64,000 nt of DNA from Tubiluchus corallicola (lineage: Eukaryota > Priapulida > Priapulimorpha > Priapulimorphida > Tubiluchidae). Location: assembly GCA_030141605.1 (NCBI GenBank), contig JAQGDQ010000528.1, positions 1 to 64,000 of the forward strand, written 5' to 3'. The notes beneath the pieces are model-generated. The model was not told the DNA's origin and did not search any database. It saw nothing but the letters and a program-made list of their open reading frames with translations. How positions within the stretch are numbered: the first letter of the stretch is position 1; each line of letters begins with the position of its first letter. Of the stretch, positions 1 through 15,119 are shown in pieces. Position numbers and translations under genes: made by a program.

Positions 1-269
1 TTTGTCTACGTCTGCTACTGCAAACATCCGATCTACAAACAATGAGTTTGAGGCCATTCCCAGGGCTTCAGCAAACTCAGAACGAGTTAATTCTGTATTC
101 AGCAATTCATCAGCTGCAGCTGGGTCGCGGGATTTCTGAGTTTTTGTTGCAGTTGGTATCTCGAACACCTGAGAATATAATAATTTTATGTCTTCTTTTA
201 AGGACAATCTCATACGATCTGAAGCGAGTTGGATTTCAAATTATGGCTTAAAAGCAAATTGCAGTAATC

Positions 270-765
270 CTAGATGACATCATTAGTTTACAAAGTAGCG
301 AGATGACATCATTAGTTTACAAAGTAGCGAGATGACATCATTAGTTTACAAAGTAGCGAGATGACATCATTAGTTTACAAAGTAGCAAGATGACATCATT
401 AGTTTACAAAGTAGCGAGATGACATCATTAGTTTACAAAGTAGCGAGATGACATCATTAGTTTGCAAAGTAGCGAGATGACATCATTAGTTTACAAAGTA
501 GCGAGATAACATCATTAGTTTACAAAGTAGCGAGATGACATCATTAGTTTGCAAAGTAGCGAGATGACATCATTAGTTTGCAAAGTAGCGAGATGACATC
601 ATTAGTTTGCAAAGTAGCGAGATGACATCATTAGTTTGCAAAGTAGCGAGACGACATCATTAGTTTACAAAGTAGCGAGATGACATCATTAGTTTGCAAA
701 GTAGCGAGATGACATCATTAGTTTACAAAGTCGCGAGATGACATCATTAGTTTACAAAGTAAGCA
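270..765. repeat. 29-bp minisatellite, about 17 copies
   Basis: Head-to-tail copies of a 29-bp unit built around gatgacatcattagttt followed by acaaagtagcga. Copies differ mostly by a single A/G change (tttaca or tttgca) and are otherwise almost identical, so the array is young or homogenised. It encodes nothing: short open frames through it are by-products of the repeat. Confidence 0.95.
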
Positions 766-1904
766 TAATGCCAGATCACAGGAACTCAGTTAAGAATGTT
801 GGTAAGCAGACTCTCTTGCTAAGAAAAAGAGAAACACATTTTCTATCACACAAACAAACCCACGCGTTGATATTTTCATCAACGATGAAAATAAAACGAG
901 CAAAAACTCTATTGGTAACATTTTCTGAGGACCGGTGGGTGACTTGGGATAAGGGTTAAAGTAGGAAGATAACAACAGAATCAGAAAACCACAATTTTGG
1001 AAACCACTTGATGGAATCAAGTTCATTATCAAATTTTCTTGAAGCGGTTGTTCGTCATTAACAGCAAAACAACATCTTGTAATGAATTCATCAGATAGGT
1101 GGTCAAAAGGAAAAAAATGCTTTTATAAGCAGTTGTTCTGTATCTAGTTAAATCTGAATAAAACACAGATCATAGACGATTACTTCGATGTATAAATAAA
1201 AAATCCTGCTTTTTGCGTCTTGCATATATATATAGGTCCAAATAAACACCACAAACATAAAACATTACAGATACCACACAAGAAATATAAAACATTACAG
1301 ATACTACTTCATGTTCATTCATTCTGCAATGTAAAGTGGGATTAGTTATCCCATATTACTATCATATTATTACGAACTGAAAGATTACAGTTCAACAAAC
1401 ACAGCTACAATAACATAAGAACGCCCTCCTTTATTAACCGTCCTGCTTTTTGCTACGTGCTCTTATGATTGATGCAGCAAATGTAGGTACTGTTTGTGCA
1501 AATACGAGTTTCCTGGTAACATCAACGTTCTTATTGACTTTCAACTCTCATCGTTATTCACCGTATCACCTTATCACGTAATATAGACCAAAGAAGCCTA
1601 CCGTAGCACATGGCTTCGTAGATTCAACCCCTGGTAAAGATCGGTTAGCTGCGCCTGGTACGATGACGCCAGCGCGTTTACTATACGCTTCAGTCGCTTT
1701 TCCATTTTCAAAAATATCGAAAATCGTGATCCGTATCCTAATGGGCAGCAAAGTTTTCTGTAGGCACCATCGCTCGATTAGTTACGGCTGGTGAATAGTG
1801 ATGCATTTATTTCAAATCATTGTAAGATGTGCAAACTTATCGGCTATTACAATAAGCTGTTTTTAATTCTCTTTAACATCAGCTTGTGCTGTAAGATAGT
1901 TGAG
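766..1904. other. Non-coding AT-rich stretch
   Basis: No protein-like reading frame, splice-flanked exon or RNA gene was recognised on either strand. Ordinary AT-rich sequence with short A and T runs. Confidence 0.5.
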
Positions 1905-2490
1905 TATTAATTACTAACAAATCAACAGTTAATACTAACTGAATAGTAAGAAAACTGACACTAATAATTTACTATCAAACTAATACTTAAAACTAATAAT
2001 TTAATATCAAACCAACAGTCAATACTAATAATTTACTATCAAATTAATAGTTAACACTAATAATTTAATATCAAACCAACAGTTAATACTAATGCTTCAC
2101 TATCAAAATAACTGTATAGTAAGTAAACTGACTGTACACTAATAATTTACTATCAAATTAACAGTTAACAGTAATAATTTAATATCAAACCAACAGTTAA
2201 TACTAATGCTTTACTATCAAAATAAGTGCATAGTAAACAAACTAACTGTACACTAATAATTTACTATCAAACTAACAGTTAATACTAGTAATTTACTATC
2301 ACAACAACAGTCAGTACTCATAATTTACTATGAAACCAAGGGTCGATACTAGTGATTTACAATCAAACTGACTGCATAGTAAGCAAACTAACTGCATACT
2401 CACAATTTACTATCAAGCGCACAGTTAACACTAATAATTTACTATCAAACCAAAAGTTACACTAAAAATTTACAATCAAATATCTTTTTT
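1905..2490. repeat. Degenerate ~32-bp tandem repeat with longer super-repeat
   Basis: Repeating variants of actaataatttactatcaaa followed by an aacagttaa-type spacer, unit about 32 bp, strongly diverged. A longer segment containing catagtaa, aactgactgtacact and the unit recurs about 110 bp apart (near 2105 and 2215), which points to duplication of several units at once. Confidence 0.8.
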
Positions 2491-3372
2491 GTTTCTAAAG
2501 AGAGAATGACATTCTTGTGAAACAAGAGAATCGTTAAACGATAATCATCTTACTAAATGCATAAATCTCGTAAATCTGTAATTTACTAGGCATTAAGGCG
2601 CTGTTGTTTGGAATAAATTATCGTCGTCTGTTCAAAGCGCATTCAATCGATGCTTTAAAACATACATCTAGAATTAAACAAGCTATTGATGCAGCTTCCC
2701 ACATAAGTGTATTTCATCTCAACAAAGTATTTTATGCATTTCATCTACCCACTGTGCATCACCGCTTCTTATTGATGACCGATTTGATATCAGATTTACT
2801 GCATTTTAACTGACTGTTGCAGAATTTCAGGGGACAAGTAAGGGCTAAATAAGCCTTCGCAAATTACAAAAGTCGCTTTTTTAAAATTCACTGACGTTTT
2901 GAATCATGAAATTATTGTAAATAGAGTTTTCTATTTTTATTTCTATAGCATGTTTGTATGTACTTTAAATGACAACAAAACAATCTTGAAAAGAACGTGT
3001 AAACACTGCTATAGCGTTTTGCACAGGTTGGCGACATCTACTGAGAAAAATGATGAAGTAGTGCAACCTGCTACCCTTTAAAGTCGTCTCTTTAAAGCAA
3101 AGAGCAAAATTCTCGACACCAGCTTGTCAGCTGTGCCTTACTGCTCTCACGGTTACTACAGTTACACTCTACTGCACTATTAACCCCCCCCCGGACTCTA
3201 GAAGAACATGAATTCTCCCAGCATGTTGTTCTGTCACGTGAGCGCTGAACTGGATCCGACATATCGTCGGATAATCGGATTTAAAGTAATAGCAGCTATA
3301 CAGCCGAGCCCTGCATTCATCAATCAACTGTAAACCACAGACAAATTAAACAAATCATTCTCGGTGTTGTCG
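2491..3372. other. Non-coding stretch
   Basis: Open frames here are short and have no recognisable protein character. A C8 run lies near 3185. Confidence 0.45.
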
Positions 3373-5782
<2,410 letters not shown>

Positions 5783-5998
5783 TTACAGTAAAAAAGTGAA
5801 GGTACGACTAATATAGCATGCTAAGTGAAGTATCATTAACACAGATGGGCGCTTAGAGAGCACAGACTCTGGCAGGTCGTTGATGAATAGCAGCAGAAAT
5901 AACGTGAGAGCAATTACAGACCCTTGGGGAACACCAGTTATAGTCACAATGCAGTACATATTAGTTGCTTTAGAATTCAAGAGAGCCAAAGCAAACAA
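5783..5998 (-). pseudogene. Non-LTR retrotransposon reverse transcriptase fragment (decayed)
   Basis: The minus-strand translation contains GVPQGSVI followed by a hydrophobic run and FINDLPES. This is the reverse-transcriptase palm motif of Jockey/CR1-type LINEs (family consensus GVPQGSVLGPLLFLLFINDLP). In another frame a little downstream, the bases near 5815-5850 read NDTSLSMLY, matching the catalytic ADDTSL box with the first Asp replaced by Asn and a frame change between the motifs. It is therefore a dead fragment; neither end of the element was found. Confidence 0.75.
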
Positions 5999-6309
5999 TC
6001 ACTAACGTTTCTAAACCTTTATATGAAATTAACTATGTACTGCATTGAAGTCAGTATCTTGTTTATGCAACAACAACTTACAACTGAAGCAAACAAACAA
6101 ACAAAAAATAAAAATACATTGCAAACTAACACGAAAATTACACAACTGTTGAATTTGAACATCGGAACAACAGTTTACACAGCTTCTCCTGGTCAGGAAA
6201 AGTTACTGAGGAAGCCGGGAAAAGGATGAGTCTAATTAACCCAAGCCAACATTAATTCACGGAGGTTACGTAACCTCTCATCAGTGAAGCCATTATGCAT
6301 CACTAATGT

Positions 6310-6760
6310 CCACATTACCGGGCTTCACACCAATCAAATGTGACACTGCAATACAATAGTAGAGAAGGCGTATCTAAGACCGGGCTGCAGACCAATCAAA
6401 TGTGACACTGAAATACAATAGCAGAGAAGGCGAATCCAAGTCTGAGTTTCACACCAGTCAAATGTGACGCTGAAATACAATAGTAGAGAAGGCGAATCCA
6501 AGTCTGAGTTTCACACCAGTCAAATGTGACACTGCAATACAATAGTAGAGAAGGCGTATCTAAGACCGGGCTGCAGACCAATCAAATGTGACACTGAAAT
6601 ACAATAGTAGAGAAGGCGAATCCAAGTTTGAGTTTCACACCAGTCAAATGTGACACTGCAATACAATAGTAGAGAAGGCGTATCCAAAACTGAGTTTCAC
6701 ACCAAACACATATGACACTGCAATGCAGCAGTAAAGAAGGCGTATCCAAGACAAGCTTTT
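6310..6760. repeat. 62-bp minisatellite, about 7 copies
   Basis: Period of exactly 62 bp, counted from the recurrence of aaatgtgacactg at 6336, 6398, 6460 and 6522. Each unit carries aatacaatagtagagaaggcg. Two unit subtypes alternate, one with cgggctgcagaccaat and one with tgagtttcacaccagt. Confidence 0.93.
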
Positions 6761-7109
6761 GACCGGATTCAGTGGTTAGGTAGGAAAGTTTTTCTGAACG
6801 TATGAAATACTTAAATAAATGAATTTACTTTCACAACGGTTACATTTACTTGTGAGTAAAACGTTAAATAACGGCAATAGATCACAAACTCGCCATAAAC
6901 GATAATTAACGAGACACATTAACGAGAGCCTACATCATATCCCGGCATGCAGTGCGATTTACGACCTAGCCATTAATGTCTAGGACACGCGGTAGCAGCT
7001 GTCTGCAGTTTATATAATAACCTTATATTACCCTAGTTTCATTATTAAAACGTGCAAGCGCAATAATGTGGTTCTTTTGTAAATCAATCATTTTGTAATT
7101 TTCCTTCTA

Positions 7110-7610
7110 GTGTGTTAAAGGAGAAGAGAAGGCAATTTTAAAGTGTGGCCCAAAAAACTCTTCACTCAAAGTTATATTACTTAACATTTTACGTTTACCT
7201 GCTGAAAGATTTGCGTAACTAGAAAAAATTCTCCGTAATTTGAAATGTTCGGACAAATTGTAATATCTACACTGACTCACCTTCCCAGCATGTATCACTG
7301 ACTCATCAAAAAGCGTATTTTAAATATTACTGATAAGATACAGTAATTTATGCCTTTGCTTAGTTAGTGAAATGGACGCATTTGTAATGCTCTGATAATT
7401 TTTTTCCCTTTATGCAATGCTATATCAACTTGTTTTAAACGACACCTTTAACATGGCTGCACCTAACAGTCATCGCGAGAGTTAACTATTAACACAATCT
7501 CTGTATACAATAAGATGACACAAATTGCAAGACGAATTCTTTAAGCTTTATTTACGAACAATGTTTTCTTGTGCTTCAAAATATGACATTGCCTAATGTA
7601 CTACAATCAA
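7110..7610 (+). repeat. Dispersed repeat family, copy A (~500 bp)
   Basis: Starts with ggagaagagaaggcaatttt, passes a conserved caaagttatattacttaac block, a gataagatacagtaattta block and atggctgcacctaac, and ends near gacgaattctttaagcttta. The same ordered blocks recur at 16680, 29000, 45845, 58975 (inverted) and, as the 5' part only, at 62795. No open frame, no clear terminal inverted repeats. Unclassified non-autonomous mobile element. Confidence 0.75.
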
Positions 7611-9015
7611 TGACTGCCATATTCCAACAAAATATTGTAGCGTTTTATACGTCATTTCTATAAAAAAAATAAAAAAGGCCATTTTACAAATTTGCATTTA
7701 ATTCTCTAGTTCTAGACTTTAGTAAACACAAAATCACGCATTAAATAAACCTAATTTGGTAATTTTACTAATTTATGCCACGTTCTATCGAATTTATAAG
7801 ATTGTCATTCATTAAACTAAATTGTTCAAAGTGATCAGTTCATAATAATTCAAAATAATACACAAAATGATGCATTTAGTTACATCGTATGTCTCCATAA
7901 AGCAAGTCTAGTATTTACTAATATATCTGTCAAATTATGCCACCATCATACTGTGAAAAACTACTTTTAAAGAAGCTTGTTAGCTCACTTGCCCAGGTAG
8001 AAACAGATCTGCACAGGTGAGTGACCGTGGTCACGTGACCAACGAGATACTTGGCGAAATTCCCTACACCTAGTTTATCTGATTAATCTGATTTATCATA
8101 TCAGTAAAAACAGCGACGATCTAATTGCCCTAATTCTCCTAAACAAAAACATATCAAAATTGCTATCCCATAATTTCTCTCAAATTTTCTCAGTCTCACA
8201 TCAGCAACAATGACTACACAAAATTGCTGCTGCAAATTTTACAACTCAATTCACACCACACAGTAACCTCCTGCTGTATTATAAAATCCTCGACATCAAC
8301 CTTCGTAAACATAAACAACATTCCAGAAGCATAAACTAGTAAACAATCCCCGACTCCCTCCAATAAACAAGAGAAATAAGCCAGTATAGCAATTTATTAT
8401 AAAGCGCAAAAACTTTCGCTGGTCTAAACCTGTGAATTCATACGTGAAAATCGCGAAAATTCAGACTTGACAAACAGCGAAAACGCCGACTAATGAAATA
8501 TCGTAAGTACTGCAGCCCCAAATTCCTGTGACCCATTTACATAAGAATGGCATTACAAGAAAGTATGTGGCTATTGGCTGGTAGGCTGGCGTGCCTGTTG
8601 AGAGATAGTAACAATCAATATAGTGTACAGTCAGAATGTGGCTTCCGAAGCCAAAGAAGTAGAGATGCAGAGCATTGGATTCAGCTAGAGCTGCAGGCTG
8701 GAAACAGTAAAAACCCAGTGTCAATAGACCATAAACACTTATTGGTAGTTGGCAGGGTAATAAAAGGTCGAAGTGTGTCACTCAGAAGAGTTGAAAAGTG
8801 ATGGTATAAAACCTACAATTAGAACTGGCAGAAATGTGCAGAGATTTTGTCAATTTTTCTGATGGAAGAAGATCGAGAGCAAAGCATTTGAGAGAGAAAC
8901 TGAGAGAAAGCTCTAGAATAAGAAAAAGAATTAGTAGTAAATTTTGATTCATTCGTGGGTGGGATATTGAAATGGAAAAGTTCTTGACAAAAACTCGTGG
9001 ATGGAAGAAAATATG
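7611..9015. other. Non-coding stretch
   Basis: No exon recognised. A short palindrome ggtcacgtgacc lies near 8030. From about 8800 the plus strand turns purine-rich, leading into the following repeats. Confidence 0.45.
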
Positions 9016-9019
9016 TAAC

Positions 9020-9305
9020 AAAGAAATACAGAAAATGGAGGTAACGCAGAAAGAAGAGTAGAGACAAAGAAATGCTAATGACAGTACTAATAATGTACGA
9101 ACTTATGAAGCGGAGAGATTTACACTTGAATGCAGAAACAATTGTGTAAAAACGTACAAAACTGGGAAGCAGGAGTAGTAAAGTAGCGTAAAATCTTGAA
9201 CTGAAAAATATAGAAAATGGACGTAAACCAATGAGATGAGAGCAGATAAAGAAATGATGGTTATAGTTCTGATAGTAACTAAACTCGTGAAGCATTGAGG
9301 GAGAA
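9020..9305. repeat. Imperfect direct duplication, period ~180 bp
   Basis: The segment around 9024-9120 (tacagaaaatggaggtaa, then gacaaagaaatg, then gaacttatgaagc) reappears diverged at 9204-9302 (tatagaaaatggacgtaa, gataaagaaatg, aactcgtgaagc). It is purine-rich and apparently non-coding. Confidence 0.55.
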
Positions 9306-9376
9306 TAATCAGAAGAAAAACGCAGAAAAAAAGAACGACATACAAAAGCAGCATAAAACCCTGAGCTGAAGAAGTT

Positions 9377-11560
9377 CTGTAAATAACAAGAAACAGAGTA
9401 TTGCTAAACCAGTGTAAATAACAAGAAACAGAGTATTGCTAAACCAGTGTAAATAACAAGAAACAGAGTATTGCTAAACCAGTGTAAATAACAAGAAACA
9501 GAGTACTGCTAAACCAGTGTAAATAACAAGAAACAGAGTACTGCTACACCAGTGTAAATAACAAGAAACAGAGTACTGCTAAACCAGTGTAAATAACAAG
9601 AAACAGAGTACTGCTAAACCAGTGTAAATAACAAGAAACAGAGTACTGCTAAACCAGTGTAAATAACAAGAAACAGAGTACTGCTAAACCAGTGTAAATA
9701 ACAAGAAACAGAGTACTGCTAAACCAGCGTAAATAACAAGAAACAGAGTACTGCTAAACCAGCGTAAATAACAAGAAACAGAGTACTGCTAAACCAGCGT
9801 AAATAACAAGAAACACAGTACTGCTAAACCAGCGTAAATAACAAGAAACACAGTACTGCTAAACCAGCGTAAATAACAAGAAACAGAGTACTGCTAAACC
9901 AGCGTAAATAACAAGAAACAGAGTACTGCTAAACCAGCGTAAATAACAAGAAACAGAGTACTGCTAAACCAGTGTAAATAACAAGAAACAGAGTACTGCT
10001 AAACCAGTGTAAATAACAAGAAACAGAGTACTGCTAAACCAGTGTAAATAACGAAACAGAGTACTGCTAAACCAGTGTAAATAACAAGAAACAGAGTACT
10101 GCTAAACCAGTGTAAATAACAAGAAACAGAGTACTGCTAAACAGTAAATAACAAGAAACAGAGTACTGCTAAACCAGTGTAAATAACAAGAAACAGAGTA
10201 CTGCTAAACCAGTGTAAATAACAAGAAACAGAGTACTGCTAAACCAGTGTAAATAACAAGAAACAGAGTACTGCTAAACCAGCGTAAATAACAAGAAACA
10301 GAGTACTGCTAAACCAGGTAAATAACAAGAAACAGAGTACTGCTAAACCAGTGTAAATAACAAGAAACAGAGTACTGCTAAACCAGCGTAAATAACAAGA
10401 AACAGAGTACTGCTAAACCAGCGTAAATAACAAGAAACAGAGTACTGCTAAACCAGTGTAAATAACAAGAAACAGAGTACTGCTAAACCAGCGTAAATAA
10501 CAAGAAACAGAGTACTGCTAAACCAGCGTAAATAACAAGAAACAGAGTACTGCTAAACCAGCGTAAATAACAAGAAACACAGTACAGCTAAACCAGCGTA
10601 AATAACAAGAAACACAGTACTGCTAAACCAGCGTAAATAACAAGAAACAGAGTACTGCTAAACCAGCGTAAATAACAAGAAACAGAGTACTGCTAAACCA
10701 GCGTAAATAACAAGAAACAGAGTACTGCTAAACCAGTGTAAATAACAAGAAACAGAGTACTGCTAAACCAGTGTAAATAACAAGAAACAGAGTACTGCTA
10801 AACCAGCGTAAATAACAAGAAACAGAGTACTGCTAAACCAGTGTAAATAACAAGAAACAGAGTACTGCTAAACCAGCATAAATAACAAGAATCAGAGTAC
10901 TGCTAAACCAGCGTAAATAACAAGAAACAGAGTACTGCTAAACCAGCGTAAATAACAAGAAACAGAGTACTTCTAAACCAGCATAAATAACAAGAAACAG
11001 AGTACTGCTAACCAGTGTAAATAACAAGAAACAGAGTACTGCTAACCAGTGTAAATAACAAGAAACAGAGTACTGCTAAACCAGCGTAAATAACAAGAAA
11101 CACAGTACTGCTAAACCAGTGTAAATAACAAGAAACAGAGTACTGCTAAACCAGTGTAAATAACAAGAAACAGAGTACTGCTAAACCAGTGTAAATAACA
11201 AGAAACACAGTACTGCTAAACCAGTGTAAATAACAAGAAACACAGTACTGCTAAACCAGTGTAAATAACAAGAAACAGAGTACTGCTAACCAGTGTAAAT
11301 AACAAGAAACAGAGTACTGCTAAACCAGCGTAAATAACAAGAAACACAGTACTGCTAAACCAGTGTAAATAACAAGAAACAGAGTACTGCTAAACCAGCG
11401 TAAATAACAAGAAACAGAGTACTGCTAAACCAGCGTAAATAACAAAAAACAGAGTACTGCTAAACCAGCGTAAATAACAAGAAACAGAGTACTGCTAAAC
11501 CAGTGTAAATAACAAGAAACAGAGTACTGCTAAACCAGCGTAAATAAAAAAAAAACAGAG
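9377..11560. repeat. 35-bp minisatellite, about 62 copies (2.2 kb)
   Basis: The unit runs gtgtaaataacaagaaacag followed by agtactgctaaacca, 35 bp. Variable sites are gtgtaaa versus gcgtaaa, cagag versus cacag, and attgc (first copies) versus actgc. Rare 1-5 bp deletions occur, for example near 10050 and 10141. Variants fall in blocks rather than at random, and an eight-unit variant pattern occurs twice about 765 bp apart. The units carry stop codons in several frames. Confidence 0.97.
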
Positions 11561-12045
11561 CAATTGCGTGGTGAGCTCAAAAAATGTCAGCTGGAAGGAA
11601 AATTGTTTTTCAAAAAATTCTCTTTGTCAAAAATACGTTTTATACGACTGCATCAGGTGAGAATATCAGCACATAAAAATTATAGATCTCCCGGCCTGGG
11701 AATGCGATAAATAATCACCCTGGCAATTAGACTGAAACAAGCATTTTTACTGTCGGCTTTAGGCAGCCCATCGTGCATCGTTCTAATGACTATTTAATGT
11801 ACTTACCTAATTACTCTTTTATATCCAATCCCTCTAAGTCCTACAGCACGGCTGGATGATCAGCCTGAGTTGATATTCATACACTAGACAACACTACAAG
11901 AGATTCGGTAAGTGCACTCCTTTGTTCAATACATCCAAACTGTGTTTATAATGTATACCACTACCTCTGCAATAAATATACAAAGATGGAGTTAGAAAAA
12001 CTTCTCTCACAAACAGAATTTATGATAATTCTTATTTTTTATGAG
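11561..12045. other. Non-coding stretch
   Basis: Opens with an A-rich run at the array edge; no gene signal seen. Confidence 0.45.
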
Positions 12046-12415
12046 CAGTGTCACTTGCCTCACTGTGCCGTGTCATTTGCCACATTGGGCAGGGTAACTT
12101 GCCACACTGTGCTGTGTCACTTGCAACATTGAGTAGTGTCACTTGTCACACTGCGCTGTGTCACTTGCCACACTGCGCAGTGTCACTTGCAACATTGAGT
12201 AGTGTCACTTGTCACACTGCGCTGTGTCACTTGCCACACTGCGCAGTGTCACTTGCAACATTGAGTAGTGTCACTTGCCACACTGTGCTGTGTCACTTGC
12301 CACACTGGACAGTGTCACTTGCCACACTGCGCTATGTCACTTGCCACACTGGGCTGTGTCACTTGCCACACTGGGCTGTGTCACTTGCCACACTGCGCTA
12401 TGTCACTTGCCACAT
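12046..12415. repeat. 22-bp minisatellite with 66-bp super-repeat
   Basis: The unit is tgtcacttgccacactgcgc plus two bases (22 bp), about 17 copies. Between roughly 12118 and 12265 three unit variants (caacattgagtag, cacactgcgctg, cacactgcgcag) cycle in fixed order as a 66-bp super-repeat. Because 66 is three times 22, the frame stays open and yields a fictitious 147-residue repetitive peptide. Confidence 0.95.
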
Positions 12416-13460
12416 TGCTCCTGCCTCCATACATTTACCTCAATATGTGGCTGAAACACATCAATTCTATGTCTATTCTATGATTCTATGATTTATTCTA
12501 TGTCTCACCTAAATACACTAAAATTATTTTTTGTATGAATTAGGCTATAATCGCACCATTAACCTTAGCTCTGCTGTGTAAAGATGCAGGTTTGCTGAAT
12601 GATCAACTGTATTGTTGTACAACTAAGCATTTTCTATACATGTTTTATAAAACAAAACAATCAGGAACAACACAGAATGCCAGAGTATTTCAAAAGAACA
12701 CACAAGGTGTCATCATCACATCTGAGAAAAAAGCACAGATCTGATGACTAGGACTAGTGTATTCTTGAAATGCCATTTTAATAATAAATTTTTTGAAAAA
12801 GCATAATATTGTGGGATTTTGTCTTAAAACGTTTCACCTTGCTTGCAAAAAGTTTCATAGTAAGCAAAAGTGATTTTACTGAAATCACCCATCCGTATAC
12901 TACCTAGGCACAGCACTGCTAAACTTCACAGCAGTTCCAATCACTCTGGACACTCTGGTCACTGTGTGCCAAAAAAGTGGGTAAAAACTCAAACACAAGT
13001 TGTATTTTCATTCCTTCACAGAATCTGCTAGCTTTAATAATTGCTAGTTGACATACTCTTTTCCTGTTTGTTCAGCAGAACCATGAAAACCAGTAATTGC
13101 AACACAAAGAGAAGCCAGATTGCATGGCTTCTAATATCCACATCCTCCTCATCACAATGAAACATAAATTGATTGGGTAATCAGCAGAAAGGAGGAACCA
13201 GAAGAGCGACCAGTGAATCACGAACCAATGAGTCAAGATGAGAAAGAGATGCCTGTTTGTTGTGTGTGCTGAAGCCAAATCAATTCTCCATTTCTCTTTC
13301 TGCTGTTTGAAATGGGCAGTTTGGTGAAGCCATGCTGAGGGAATTCAATAGATAAACTTGTCATCAAGTTGTATAGAGGGTGAATTCCACTAGGAGGCTG
13401 CAGATGATTTAATCTGGAAAGAAGGCTAGGAATGGAGACTAAACAACACACGCACGCATG
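12416..13460. other. Non-coding stretch
   Basis: No coding exon recognised on either strand. Confidence 0.45.
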
Positions 13461-13680
<220 letters not shown>

Positions 13681-15118
13681 TGTACACGTCAGAATTTAAG
13701 CTTTTTTCAAATGGCCACGTATAACCTAACCACTTATTAACCTAACATGAAGACCCAATTTGCACAAGTCAGGAAATCTAAAATCAGGATACAAAATGAA
13801 TGTAACTAAAATCAACACTTCAGAACGTTTCTAATATTTTTTCTACATTCATTGTTAACTTTAAAACGAGATGACCCTTCACTTATATCAAGCTTAAAAA
13901 TTCCTCTTCATATTATATACGACTTACATACTGTCTCATTGCAAATAGAGTTTGTATTAGCAATAACTTGAAAATTTAAACCACTGCTCGACCACCGTTT
14001 TGTGTAGCCTTTTTGACAATAAGTCATTTCAAACACTGTGAAAAGTTTGAAAAATAATAAGAGGATTCGCAGCACACACTTCACAAACTAGGCAAAATTT
14101 AAAATTTCCGTATCTTGTCAATAAGATCAAAAATAGGTTTTTTTGCGAACCAGTGGTGCACACTTGTGGAGGAATTCAATTCATTCGTCAACAACGGAAC
14201 AAATTCACGATCATTAGTTTTTTATGCAAAATTTAATCGAACGAAAAAACATTCGGAAAAAGCTGGATTTGAACCGCGGATCTTTGAATTACAAATTGTA
14301 CATTTGTTCCACTGTTAGCTGATAATCTTGAAACGAAAAGTGAAAACCATTAATACGTATTCATGACTTAAAAAGACACTAGAGCAGTGTGATTAGGCTA
14401 TATGTAAGCATGCCAATAACGTGAAAGAAACACCACCAACAACAACAACAACAACAACAACAGTCAGCGACATTTACCAATTGGCGCGAACATTTTAAAT
14501 TATAAGTATTTTCTTGTCCAATCACATAAGCCTTTCATACTGCATTTTTTGAGATAAACTTTAAAATTCCCTATGCTTCCCCTTGAAATATTTCATTTCC
14601 GTTTCTGTTCCTGTGGCAACATTCGAACCACTGAAAAGCTTAAGATGAAGTTTCTTTGTGAAAATCGCGAACAAAGCAACACAAAGAAAGTTTATAACTG
14701 CACGTGAAATTATTATTAGTGAAAACCACTTCTTTCTGGTAGCTATTACTTTGTCTGATGGTTGCTGTATTTATAAAATACTGATCCTATAACTGCAAAA
14801 TGTGCATAACACCAGTGCTGATTATTTTTACAACTTTTTGCTCTATTTGTTTACGTTCAGGCAAAAACGAGTTGTTAATTTGAGATGTTTTGCGCCGAGG
14901 AATCAATGAACTTGAAATAATTTTTCAAAAATAAAACAAGCTGTTTTTTCGGCTTGGTTGCAAGACATTACACCCACGGAGGCTGCGTTTCAGACTCCCA
15001 GACGCACTGGGTCACGTGTGTTGCTTCCAGTGCAGGGGATCAGTGGGACAAAAAAAAAACTGTATGAAAGTGATGAAAAGTAGGCTAAGCCAATGAGAAA
15101 AGAAGTAAGCTTGTGAGT
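13681..15118. other. Non-coding stretch with short (CAA)n run
   Basis: A (CAA)n run lies at about 14438-14462. On the minus strand near 14264-14275 ggttcaaatcc matches a tRNA/SINE B box, but no matching A box or tRNA fold was found, so no RNA gene is called. Confidence 0.45.
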
Positions 15119-15119
15119 C

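Noticed and set aside
12048-12491. 147-residue repetitive Cys/His-rich frame
   Set aside because: Entirely the 22-bp minisatellite; no flanking splice sites or signal.
14230-14330. tRNA gene on the minus strand
   Set aside because: A B-box match exists, but there is no A box and no acceptor-stem pairing.
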